Assembly (NCBI GenBank): GCA_035457725.1
Contig: DATIBC010000069.1
Coordinates: forward strand, 1-64,000
Length of the DNA: 64,000 bases
Reading direction: 5' to 3'
From: DATFES01 sp035457725
GTDB taxonomy: Bacteria; Pseudomonadota; Alphaproteobacteria; CACIAM-22H2
The notes below the pieces were generated by a model. The model had not been told where the DNA came from. It did no database searches and worked only from the letters and a program-made list of their open reading frames with translations. Shown piece by piece: positions 52,519-60,220 of this stretch (position 1 is its first letter; the number at the start of each line of letters is the position of its first letter). The translations under genes and the position numbers were made by a program.

Positions 52519-54069
52519 TCAAATCTTGCGCGGACGGCCCTTCCAATAGGCGTCGCGGATCAGGTTCTTTTGGATCTTGCCGACGGCGGTGCGCGGCAGC
52601 GCGTCGACGAACTTGATCAGTCGCGGGCGCTTGTAGCGGGCGATCCGCGCGGCAACGAATTCGACAAGCTGCTCGGCCGCTGGCTCGTGGCCCGGACGCA
52701 CAACGACATGCGCCGCTGGAACTTCGCCCCAGCGGTCGTCCGGTATGCCAAAGACCGCGCATTCGAGCACCGCAGGGTGCTGGAGCAGGGCATTTTCGAT
52801 TTCGGTCGGGTAAATGTTCTCGGCCCCGGAGACGATCATGTCTTTCGAGCGATCCACCAAGCTGATGAACCCGTCCCCGTCGCGCACGCCGATGTCGCCG
52901 GTCCACAGCCAGCCGTCACCGGTCCGGAATAGGGCGCGCGTTTGCTCGGGCTCGCCCCAATACTCCTTCAACAGATGCTCGCCGCGACTGACGATCTCGC
53001 CCGCGACGCCGGGCGGGCACTCACGGCCGTCGCGGTCGACGACTTTGGTCTCGACGTTGTGCGCCGGCCGGCCGACGGTGCCGCGCTTGTCGTGGGGATG
53101 AAACGGTCGGCGCACCGTCATCGGACCGGTCTCCGACTGTCCGTAGTTTTCGGTAAAGCCGACATGCGGCAGCGCCGCGGTCAAGCGATCGTAAAGCGCC
53201 AACGCCATCGGCGAACCGGCGTAGTTGATATTGCGCAAGCTCGCCAGACGATCGCGCGAAAACGCCGGGTGGCTCACCAAGTCGGCGAGCTGCGTCGGCA
53301 CAAGCAGCGTCGCCGTCGCGCCGTGCCGCTCGACGGTGGCGATGAAACTCGCCGCGTCCCAGGAACGCAGCAGCACGCAGGTGCAGCCGAGCATGATCGC
53401 CGGGATTGCCCAGACAAACAGTCCGGCGGCGTGGAATAACGGCGCCGCCAGAACGCAGATATCGCGTTCATCGAGGCCGAACTCGACGCCGCAGGTGACG
53501 GCGTTGACGTAACGTGCGCGATGCGTCGCTAGTACGGCTTTCGGAAAACCGGTCGTGCCGCCGGTGAAAGTCATCGCGAAAGCGTCGTCATCGGCGATCG
53601 CGACTTTCGGCGCCGATGCGCCGCCGCGTTCGAGCAGCACGTCGAAGCTGACGACATCGGCGCCGGCCCGAGCGCCGCCCATTCCAATCGACACGATCTG
53701 CCGTAACGGCCGCGCCTTGACGCGCGCAGCCTTGATGTTCGCGGCGAGCTCGCCCCAGAAACTCAGACCCGACGCCTCGATCTTGTCGAGAATGTAAGCA
53801 AGATCGTTCACGCTGGCACGGACCGAAACTTGACCGAGAATGACCCCGGCGCGCGCCGCGCCGAAGACGAGCACCATTTGTTCGACGACGTTGGGTGCAA
53901 TATTGGCTAGCCGATCGCCCGTCTTGAATCCCGCCGCCGCCAAGCCGGCGGCGCAACGGTCCGCCAACTGGTCAAGCTCGCGGTAAGTGACCTGCCGTTG
54001 GCCGTCGATGAGCGCCGGCTTATCGGGAAAACGCGCCGCAGCCCGCCGCAGGATTTCGCCGATGACCAT
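52519..54069 (-). CDS. Acyl-CoA synthetase / aryl-CoA ligase
   Basis: A 516-residue adenylate-forming enzyme of the AMP-dependent synthetase and ligase family. The ATP loop is MTFTGGTTGFPKAVLATH, later NYAGSPMALALYDR, NYGQSETGPMT, the adenylate motif TGDIGVRDGDGF and the C-terminal lysine in PRTAVGKIQKNLIRD. It makes acyl-AMP and transfers it to CoA. The neighbourhood (MarR gene, aromatic oxygenase and gentisate dioxygenase) suggests an aromatic acid as substrate, which is inference. It lies 59 bp downstream of marR. Confidence 0.85.
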   Translation of the reverse strand: MVIGEILRRAAARFPDKPALIDGQRQVTYRELDQLADRCAAGLAAAGFKTGDRLANIAPNVVEQMVLVFGAARAGVILGQVSVRASVNDLAYILDKIEASGLSFWGELAANIKAARVKARPLRQIVSIGMGGARAGADVVSFDVLLERGGASAPKVAIADDDAFAMTFTGGTTGFPKAVLATHRARYVNAVTCGVEFGLDERDICVLAAPLFHAAGLFVWAIPAIMLGCTCVLLRSWDAASFIATVERHGATATLLVPTQLADLVSHPAFSRDRLASLRNINYAGSPMALALYDRLTAALPHVGFTENYGQSETGPMTVRRPFHPHDKRGTVGRPAHNVETKVVDRDGRECPPGVAGEIVSRGEHLLKEYWGEPEQTRALFRTGDGWLWTGDIGVRDGDGFISLVDRSKDMIVSGAENIYPTEIENALLQHPAVLECAVFGIPDDRWGEVPAAHVVVRPGHEPAAEQLVEFVAARIARYKRPRLIKFVDALPRTAVGKIQKNLIRDAYWKGRPRKI

Positions 54070-54128
54070 TGGTTCTTCGCTCCATGTTCGCCCTGGCCCC
54101 GGCTCGTGGCTGAATCGGCGACGCTCGC

Positions 54129-54590
54129 TCAGTCGCGCGCCACGCGCCCCAAGGACTCGATCAGTCGGGCACGTTCGGCGGTCGACAGACGACGGGCGAT
54201 TCGCCGTTCATGCGCATCGAGTTGCGGCTTGAGACGCTCGAGCAGCGCGGTGCCCGCCGCGGTAAGCGCCAGCGCGTGCTTGCGGCGGTCATCGGCGTGC
54301 GCCGAACGCCGGACCAGCCCCCGATTCTGCAACCCGTCGATCAGCGGCACCGCCGAGGAGCGATCGATGCCGAGCGCCGATGCGAGCGCGCTTTGCGACA
54401 GACCGCTGCGCGCCTCGATCAGCAGCATTGCGCCGAGCTGACCCGGGGTAAGCCCGAATTCCGCCATCGCGCCGGCGAAGTCCTGGAACACCCGCACCTG
54501 TGCCAAGCGGAGGTTGTAGCCGAGTAGGTTCGGCAGCAGCCCTTCACGCGGACCGGTTCGATTTGCGGCGCGGGCGGTCGAGGATGGCAC
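54129..54590 (-). CDS. MarR family transcriptional regulator
   Basis: A roughly 153-residue winged-helix regulator. The first helix (LPNLLGYNLRLAQVRVFQDFAGAMAE) is followed by the winged helix: TPGQLGAMLLIEARSGLSQSALASALGIDRSSAVPLIDGLQNRGLVRRSAHADDRRKHALALT. MarR proteins usually bind a palindrome and release it with an aromatic ligand or its CoA ester. The start is uncertain; GTG 54590 gives a normal length, while upstream TTG codons and an upstream ATG at 54728 are less likely. A perfect palindrome lies about 10 bp upstream. Confidence 0.85.
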   Translation of the reverse strand: MPSSTARAANRTGPREGLLPNLLGYNLRLAQVRVFQDFAGAMAEFGLTPGQLGAMLLIEARSGLSQSALASALGIDRSSAVPLIDGLQNRGLVRRSAHADDRRKHALALTAAGTALLERLKPQLDAHERRIARRLSTAERARLIESLGRVARD

Positions 54591-54599
54591 GGTCAACAA

Positions 54600-54616
54600 T
54601 GTTTGATCATCAAACA
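54600..54616. promoter_or_regulatory. MarR-type operator palindrome
   Basis: Perfect inverted repeat TGTTTGAT-c-ATCAAACA (17 bp), with further A/T-rich flanks. It lies directly upstream of the marR start and next to a promoter facing the oxidoreductase operon, so one site could control both directions. Confidence 0.7.
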
Positions 54617-54618
54617 AT

Positions 54619-54648
54619 TTGACATTCCAACAAACTAGCCGATAGCCT
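54619..54648 (+). promoter_or_regulatory. Promoter of the reductase-SDR-oxygenase-gentisate operon
   Basis: A consensus -35 TTGACA (54619-54624) is followed after 17-18 bp by ATAGCC/TAGCCT (54642-54648), a weak -10. The operator abuts the -35 on its upstream side. The first gene starts about 110 bp downstream. Confidence 0.55.
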
Positions 54649-54757
54649 AGAGGAAATCCAGCGCTTCGCCCGCCCATCGCCGCCGCCCGAAGGCTGGAAT
54701 GGCCGGATGGAGACGCCGCATCGCGCACAGGAAACGCCCGACCGGCGGGCCGACACG

Positions 54758-55801
54758 ATGAGCTTTACTGTCCGCGTCCGACAGTTCGACGCGCCGTTCA
54801 CCGTCGCGACGGGCGAGACGATTCTCGACGCGGCGCTGGCCCGCGAGCTGCCATATCCTCACGGCTGCCGCTCGGGGAACTGCGGCGCCTGCAAATCCGA
54901 ACTCGTATCGGGCGAGGTCGAGATGTCGCCATATTCCGAATTCGCGCTGAGCGAGGAGGAGAAGTCGGCGGGCCTCGTCCTCGCCTGCCGCGCGGTGCCG
55001 TGGTCCGACTGCGAGGTGCGTTTCTTCGAGCCCGACGAGGTCGTGGCTCACCCCTTGCGCCACATGCACGCCCGCGTGGTCGCGCATGACGACGCGACGC
55101 ACGACATCAAGCGCCTGCGTGTCGAGATCGTCGACGGCGGTCCGTTCAGCTTTACCGCCGGACAATATGCCAGCCTCGAATTTTCCGGCCTTCCGCCGCG
55201 CGACTACTCGATGGCCAATCGGCCGGACGAGCCACTGCTGGAGTTTCACATCCGCCTCATCCCTGGCGGCGCGGTGACGCCTTATGTGTCGCAGAGGCTT
55301 TGCGCCGGCGAGATGCTCAAGGTCTCCGGCCCGTATGGGACATCGTATCTGCGCGAGAAGCATACCGGGCCGATCATCGCGCTGGCAGGTGGCTCGGGGC
55401 TGGCGCCGATCAAGTCGATCGTCGAGGCGGCGCTGGCGCAAGGCATGCGACAGCCGATCGCCCTTTACTTCGGCGTGCGCGACGAGCGCGATCTGTATTT
55501 CGAAGAGCATTTCGCGGCGCTCGCCAAGCGCCATGGAAACCTGACCTTCATTCCGGTCCTGTCCGAGCCCTCGGAATCTACCAGGCGGCGAACCGGGTAT
55601 CTCGCCGACGCGATCCTGCGGGACTTCGCCGCCAAAGGGACGTTGGCGCTCGATGGCGCCAAGGCCTATCTCGCCGGACCGCCGGTGATGGTCGAAACCG
55701 CAATGGCGGCGCTGGCCGTGCTCGGCGTGCGCAAGAACGACTGTCACGCCGACGCGTTCTATACCGAGGCGGACAAGGCGCAACGCGTGGCGAAATACTG
55801 A
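54758..55801 (+). CDS. 2Fe-2S flavodoxin-type reductase of an aromatic oxygenase
   Basis: A 347-residue electron-transfer protein. The N-terminal plant-type ferredoxin domain binds 2Fe-2S through C37, C42, C45 (CRSGNCGACKSELVSG) and C77 (LACRAV). The FAD domain has RDYSMANRPD and the NAD domain GPIIALAGGSGLAPIKSIVEAAL. Reductases of this layout feed electrons to ring-hydroxylating or diiron oxygenases. An upstream ATG at 54707 would add 17 residues; the shorter start fits family N-termini. It heads the operon and is 19 bp before the SDR gene. Confidence 0.9.
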   Translation: MSFTVRVRQFDAPFTVATGETILDAALARELPYPHGCRSGNCGACKSELVSGEVEMSPYSEFALSEEEKSAGLVLACRAVPWSDCEVRFFEPDEVVAHPLRHMHARVVAHDDATHDIKRLRVEIVDGGPFSFTAGQYASLEFSGLPPRDYSMANRPDEPLLEFHIRLIPGGAVTPYVSQRLCAGEMLKVSGPYGTSYLREKHTGPIIALAGGSGLAPIKSIVEAALAQGMRQPIALYFGVRDERDLYFEEHFAALAKRHGNLTFIPVLSEPSESTRRRTGYLADAILRDFAAKGTLALDGAKAYLAGPPVMVETAMAALAVLGVRKNDCHADAFYTEADKAQRVAKY

Positions 55802-55820
55802 TCGGGAGAGCTGCGAACGC

Positions 55821-56771
55821 ATGACCGATTTATTGGCAGGTCGGGTGGCACTGGTGACTGGCGCGGCGCAGGGCATCGGCCGCGCGATTGCCGCCGAACT
55901 CGCGCGCACTGGGGCAAGCGTCGTGTTGGCCGATCCCGGCACCGACATCGCCGGTAACGGCGCCGATCCGAACCTGGTGCGCGAGATAGCGGCGGCACTC
56001 GATGGGCGCGCCGTGGCGTTTGCCGAGAGCATCGCTACGCCATCGGCCGCCACCGCCGCGGTCGAGCTCGCGGTCAGGCGCTTCGGCGGACTCGACATCG
56101 TGATCAACAACGCGGCGATCCTGCGCGACGCCTTCGTCTTCAAGCTCGAGCCGCGCGATTTCGAGGCGGTGATCCGCACCAACCTCATCGGCCCGGCGTT
56201 GGTGATAGCCGCCGCGGCGCCGATCTTGCGCGACAACGCCAAGTCGGCGCGCGGCGCTGTCGCGGGCCGGCCGTATGGTTGGGGGCGCATCGTCAATATC
56301 GTTTCGACGGCCGGACTCTACGGCAACTACGGCCAAGCGGCCTACGCCAGCGCCAAGGCGGGGCTGGTCGGGCTCACGCGCGTGGCAGCACTCGATCTCG
56401 CCCGCTCCCACGTCACCGCCAACGCGGTGGCGCCCTTCGCGGCGACTCGCGTCACGCATTCGATCAAGCCGGCCAACGACGCCCAGGCCGTCTACAAGGC
56501 ACGCGCGCTCAAGGTCGACCCGGCTCACGTCGCCCGTTTCGTGGCCTATCTTTGTTCGAGCGCGGCGCAGGATGTCAGCGGCCAGATCTTCGGGGTCCGC
56601 GGACGCGAGGTCTTCTTGTTCCAGCAAGCGCGCCCGGCGGCGCGTATCGTCAGCGCCGAGCGCGACTGGACACCGGAAGCGCTGGATGCCGCGATTCGCC
56701 GCGATCTTGTCGCCAAATTCGCCGATCTTTCGACCGATCTCGAAGCCTTCAATACCGAACCTGTCGTTTGA
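55821..56771 (+). CDS. SDR family dehydrogenase with C-terminal extension
   Basis: A 316-residue short-chain dehydrogenase related to bacterial HSD17B4-type enzymes. TGAAQGIGRAI (14-24), DIVINNAAILRDAF, and the catalytic Ser-Tyr-Lys with STAGLYGNYGQAAYASAK are intact. An extra C-terminal stretch of about 50 residues (SAERDWTPEALDAAIRRDL) is typical of the MaoC-linked branch. In this operon it may dehydrogenate a dihydrodiol or hydroxy-acyl-CoA formed by the oxygenase. It ends 14 bp before the oxygenase gene. Confidence 0.88.
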   Translation: MTDLLAGRVALVTGAAQGIGRAIAAELARTGASVVLADPGTDIAGNGADPNLVREIAAALDGRAVAFAESIATPSAATAAVELAVRRFGGLDIVINNAAILRDAFVFKLEPRDFEAVIRTNLIGPALVIAAAAPILRDNAKSARGAVAGRPYGWGRIVNIVSTAGLYGNYGQAAYASAKAGLVGLTRVAALDLARSHVTANAVAPFAATRVTHSIKPANDAQAVYKARALKVDPAHVARFVAYLCSSAAQDVSGQIFGVRGREVFLFQQARPAARIVSAERDWTPEALDAAIRRDLVAKFADLSTDLEAFNTEPVV

Positions 56772-56785
56772 CAAGGAGCGCCGCG

Positions 56786-57505
56786 ATGAGCGACCCCGCC
56801 AAGTTGCAAGTCAAGACCGCCGCCGAACTCAAGGAGCAGCCGGAAGAGTACCGGCGCGCCATTGAAAAGATCGTGGTCAGCCACGCCATCAACGAACTCT
56901 ATGGCGCGCGCGCCTTCGACGAACCGGCGGTGGCGCTCGCTCCCACGCCGTATGCCAAGTGGCTGACATGCCGCGTGGCGATGGAGGAATATGGACATCA
57001 CGTGCGCTTCTTCGAGCTCGGCCGCGAGATGGGGATTCCGGCCGAGACGATGCTCCCCGAGAAGTCGCACAAGCGCCCGCTGTCGATCTTCGACTATCCG
57101 CTCAAGACGTGGGAAGAGTTCGTCGCCATCAAGATGCTCGCCGACCTGGCCGAAATCCTGCAAGTCGAGGACCTACTGCATTGCACGTTCCACCCGTTGC
57201 GCAATCTCGCTCGCATGACCATGCCCGAAGAGCGCTTTCACGCACAGTTCGGCCTCGATTTCGGCGCCGAGCTGGTCGAGACGGAGGCTGGCAAGCGACG
57301 GCTGCAGGAGGCGGTCGATCGGATCTATGGGACGTTGCCGGCGTTCTTTGGCGGCGCGAAGTCGAAGAACAACGAGATATTCCGCAAATGGGGCATCAAG
57401 CAACGCACCAACGAGGACATGCGCGCCGATTACATCCGCCGCGCCGAGGAGGCGGCGGCGTCGCTCGGATTGAGGCTGCCCAAGCTCGCCGAAGCCGCCG
57501 CATGA
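56786..57505 (+). CDS. PaaA/PaaC-family diiron oxygenase-like protein
   Basis: A 239-residue ferritin-like protein related to phenylacetyl-CoA epoxidase subunits. The catalytic diiron pattern of PaaA is visible: E37, E68-x2-H71 (EEYGH), D120 and E149-x2-H152 (PEERFH). Phenylacetyl-CoA epoxidase normally needs a PaaC partner, and BoxB is nearly twice this long; here a single shorter protein stands next to one reductase. It would epoxidise or hydroxylate an aromatic CoA ester. An AAGGAG site precedes the ATG. Confidence 0.8.
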   Translation: MSDPAKLQVKTAAELKEQPEEYRRAIEKIVVSHAINELYGARAFDEPAVALAPTPYAKWLTCRVAMEEYGHHVRFFELGREMGIPAETMLPEKSHKRPLSIFDYPLKTWEEFVAIKMLADLAEILQVEDLLHCTFHPLRNLARMTMPEERFHAQFGLDFGAELVETEAGKRRLQEAVDRIYGTLPAFFGGAKSKNNEIFRKWGIKQRTNEDMRADYIRRAEEAAASLGLRLPKLAEAAA

Positions 57506-57543
57506 GTTTATGCTGACGCCCGCCGGTGCCGAGGAGAGACGCG

Positions 57544-58602
57544 ATGGAATCACAGCCGCGAATGACGCCCGAACGCGCCGCCTACTACGAGAAGATCGAT
57601 GCGCATAACCTCGCACCGCTATGGGAGGTGCTGCGCGGCCTGATCGTCAAGGAGCCCCGCTCGCCAGCCCAGCCGGCGCTGTGGCATTACCGCGAGGTAC
57701 GGCCGTTCCTGATGGAATCCGGACGGCTGATCACCGCCAAGGAAGCCGAGCGCCGCGTGCTGGTGCTGGAGAACCCCGGCTTGCGCGGTCAGTCGCGGAT
57801 CACCAACTCGCTCTATGCCGGACTGCAGCTCATCCTCCCGGGCGAGGTGGCGCCGGCGCACCGCCACAGCCAATCGGCGCTACGCTTTGTTGTCGAGGGC
57901 GCCGGCGCCTATACGGCGGTCGACGGTGAGAAGACGATCATGGAGCCAGGCGATTTCGTCATCACGCCGTCGTGGACGTGGCACGACCACGGCAACGACA
58001 GCGACCGGCCGATGGTGTGGATGGACGGCCTCGATATCCCCATCGTCGGCCTGCTCGACGCCTCGTTCGCCGAGGGCTATCCCGACGAGCGGCATCCAGC
58101 CACCCGTCCCACCGGCGACGCGCTGGCGCGATACGGTTCGGGCCTCCTGCCGGTGGGCTATGAACGCCGCGTGCCGACGTCGCCGGTGTTCAACTATCCC
58201 TACCGCCGCACCCGCGAGGCGCTCGAGACAATGCGGCGCGGCCAAGACTGGGATTCCTGCCACGGACTCAAGGTTCGCTACGTCAATCCGGTCGATGGCG
58301 GCTACGCCATGCCCACCATGGGAACGTTCATGCAGCTTCTGCCCAAGGGGTTCGCCGGCCGGCCGTATCGCGCCACCGACGGCACCGTCTTCGCGGTCGT
58401 GGAGGGTAAAGGCCGCACGGTCGTCACCGGACCCGACGGCTTGAAGATGGCGCTCGACTGGGGCCCACGCGACATGTTCGTGGTGCCAAGTTGGTTGTGG
58501 CACGCGCACCAAGCAGAGGAAGACGCGGTGCTGTTCAGCTTCTCCGACCGCCCGGTCCAAGAGAAGCTCGGCCTTTGGCGCGAGATGCGCGGCAATGCGT
58601 GA
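57544..58602 (+). CDS. Gentisate 1,2-dioxygenase
   Basis: A 352-residue double-cupin ring-cleavage dioxygenase. The active-site iron ligands are H106 and H108 (PAHRHSQSALRFVVEG) and H147 (SWTWHDHG). The C-terminal cupin is degenerate but has WHAHQAEEDAV. It opens gentisate between C1 and C2 to maleylpyruvate. The start is MESQPRMTPER, behind a GGAGAG site. It is the last gene of the MarR-controlled unit; no maleylpyruvate isomerase or fumarylpyruvate hydrolase lies in the window. Confidence 0.92.
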   Translation: MESQPRMTPERAAYYEKIDAHNLAPLWEVLRGLIVKEPRSPAQPALWHYREVRPFLMESGRLITAKEAERRVLVLENPGLRGQSRITNSLYAGLQLILPGEVAPAHRHSQSALRFVVEGAGAYTAVDGEKTIMEPGDFVITPSWTWHDHGNDSDRPMVWMDGLDIPIVGLLDASFAEGYPDERHPATRPTGDALARYGSGLLPVGYERRVPTSPVFNYPYRRTREALETMRRGQDWDSCHGLKVRYVNPVDGGYAMPTMGTFMQLLPKGFAGRPYRATDGTVFAVVEGKGRTVVTGPDGLKMALDWGPRDMFVVPSWLWHAHQAEEDAVLFSFSDRPVQEKLGLWREMRGNA

Positions 58603-58623
58603 CCGCGCCTCGCTGTCGTATGC

Positions 58624-58675
58624 TTCGACAGGCTCAGCATAAGGAGGTTTCGATCCGCGCCTTGAGCCTGTCGAA
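58624..58675. repeat. Inverted repeat TTCGACAGGCTCA ... TGAGCCTGTCGAA
   Basis: Perfect 13-bp arms (58624-58636 and 58663-58675) flank 26 bp. It resembles a common dispersed palindromic element of alphaproteobacteria and could act as a weak terminator or nucleoid/REP-like element after the gentisate operon. A half-site occurs at 39155. Confidence 0.75.
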
Positions 58676-58696
58676 AGGCGTGGCGAATCGCCGACG

Positions 58697-59269
58697 ATGA
58701 CGCGGGTTAATCAGCAGTGCGACGCGATCGATTTCGATGCCGTCGAGCGCTTCGCCGCCGCGCTGGCGTCGACGTCATGGTTCGCCGCGACCGGCGAACC
58801 GCTGACCGGAGCCGAGATCGCCGAAGCGCACGACTACCTCGCCGGCCTTGGCCTGCCTGGCGTGAGCGTGACGAGCGCCGGCGATTGGGCGGCCGCCAAG
58901 CGCATCACGCGCGATCCCGGGTGGGACACACGTTGGTGGCAGGCAGAGGAGCGTCGGCGTACCGCGCTGCTCGAGGGATTCGCGCGCGCCGGAAAGATCG
59001 ACCGGATCATGGCCGCGCTGACCAAGGTAACCGATGCGGCGACGCGGATCGTACTCGGCGCGGCTTCGGTCGCCGCAGCGCGCCAGGGCGTCGCCGATCC
59101 GGCATTGGCGCGCGCCGCCGCCGGTGCCGCGACGCAGGCCGCCTACCAGGCCGCGCTCGCGCTTGCCGGTGGAGGGCAAAGCGACCATCCGTTCGCCGTC
59201 AAGTACCGGCTGTTCGCCGCCGGCCGCTGGCCGCTCGGCGTCGTCAAAACCTCGTTCTATCTCTTGTGA
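58697..59269 (+). CDS. Hypothetical protein, small alpha-helical
   Basis: A 190-residue mostly helical protein without recognised motifs. Notable stretches are GDWAAAKRITRDPGWDTRWWQAEERRRTALL and a long Ala-rich helical middle (110-150). The end reads FAVKYRLFAAGRWPLGVVKTSFYLL. Codon bias and the lack of a better antisense frame support it as a gene. No signal peptide or membrane helix is clear. It lies 95 bp after the gentisate dioxygenase and 56 bp from the convergent permease gene; its role is unknown. Confidence 0.6.
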   Translation: MTRVNQQCDAIDFDAVERFAAALASTSWFAATGEPLTGAEIAEAHDYLAGLGLPGVSVTSAGDWAAAKRITRDPGWDTRWWQAEERRRTALLEGFARAGKIDRIMAALTKVTDAATRIVLGAASVAAARQGVADPALARAAAGAATQAAYQAALALAGGGQSDHPFAVKYRLFAAGRWPLGVVKTSFYLL

Positions 59270-59324
59270 CGGCCCTCGTCGCCGGCGATCCTGCGCGGCG
59301 ACACGACAGCACGGAGCACGGCGT

Positions 59325-60203
59325 TTACCGACTCTTGGGATCGAGCGCGTCGCGCAATCCGTCGCCCAGCAGATTGAACGCCAGCACGACGACGAAGATC
59401 GACAGTCCCGGCCAAATCGCCATCCATGGCGCATGGTCGATGTAGTTCTTCGCGGTGTTGAGCATCGAACCCCACGAAGGTGCTGGCGGCTGCTGGCCCA
59501 GCCCCAGGAACGACAAGCTGGCCTCGGCGATGATCGCCGCGGCGATGGCGAGCGTCGCTTGGACGAGGATCGGCGGCACGATGTTGGGAAAGATGTGCCT
59601 GAGCGCGATTCGCAGATGCGGGTTGCCGACCGCGCGCGCCGCTTCGATGTAGTCCTCTACCTTCACCGCCAGAACCTGGGCACGGGTGAGCCGCACGATG
59701 ATCGGCGTCGCCGAGATACCGATGGCGATCATCGCATTGGTGAGACTCGGGCCGAGAAAAGCGGCGAGCGCGATCGCCAGAATGAGGAACGGGCAGGCCA
59801 GCATCGCGTCGATGATCCGCATGATCAACGCGTCGGCCCAGCCGCCGACATAGCCGGAGAACAGTCCGACCGGCACGCCGACCGTGAGCGCGATGGCGAC
59901 CGAGATGACGCCGGCCAAGAGCGAGGCGCGGGCGCCGAAGATGACGCGCGACAGCACGTCGCGGCCGATTTCGTCGGTGCCCAGCCAGTACACGTCGGAC
60001 GGCGGCTTGCGCACCGCGAGCCAACTCGTCGCCACCGGGTCGTGCGGCGCCAGATACGGCGCGAACACCGCGAGTGCGACAAAGAATCCGACGACGACGA
60101 GGCCGAACACGGCGCCCTTGCGGCGGACCAGCCGGCGCAGCACCTGGACGACGGGATGCGGCTCCTGGACCTCTGGAACGGCGGCGGCGGCGACAGTGGC
60201 CAT
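59325..60203 (-). CDS. Peptide/nickel-type ABC transporter permease (DppC-like)
   Basis: A 292-residue inner-membrane permease. The conserved LGTDEIGRDVLSRVIFGARASL and EAARAVGNPHLRIALRHIFPN (the EAA loop contacting the ATPase) identify the OppC/DppC family. About six transmembrane segments are visible. It works with the adjacent DppB-like permease and the family-5 binding protein to import oligopeptides or related compounds. It is the last gene of a four-gene unit read from the window end. Confidence 0.93.
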   Translation of the reverse strand: MATVAAAAVPEVQEPHPVVQVLRRLVRRKGAVFGLVVVGFFVALAVFAPYLAPHDPVATSWLAVRKPPSDVYWLGTDEIGRDVLSRVIFGARASLLAGVISVAIALTVGVPVGLFSGYVGGWADALIMRIIDAMLACPFLILAIALAAFLGPSLTNAMIAIGISATPIIVRLTRAQVLAVKVEDYIEAARAVGNPHLRIALRHIFPNIVPPILVQATLAIAAAIIAEASLSFLGLGQQPPAPSWGSMLNTAKNYIDHAPWMAIWPGLSIFVVVLAFNLLGDGLRDALDPKSR

Positions 60204-60220
60204 GGGATGGGCTCGGCGGT

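Noticed and set aside
56786..57505. Identification as BoxB (benzoyl-CoA 2,3-epoxidase)
   Set aside because: BoxB is nearly twice as long and pairs with a different reductase (BoxA); the residue pattern fits PaaA better.
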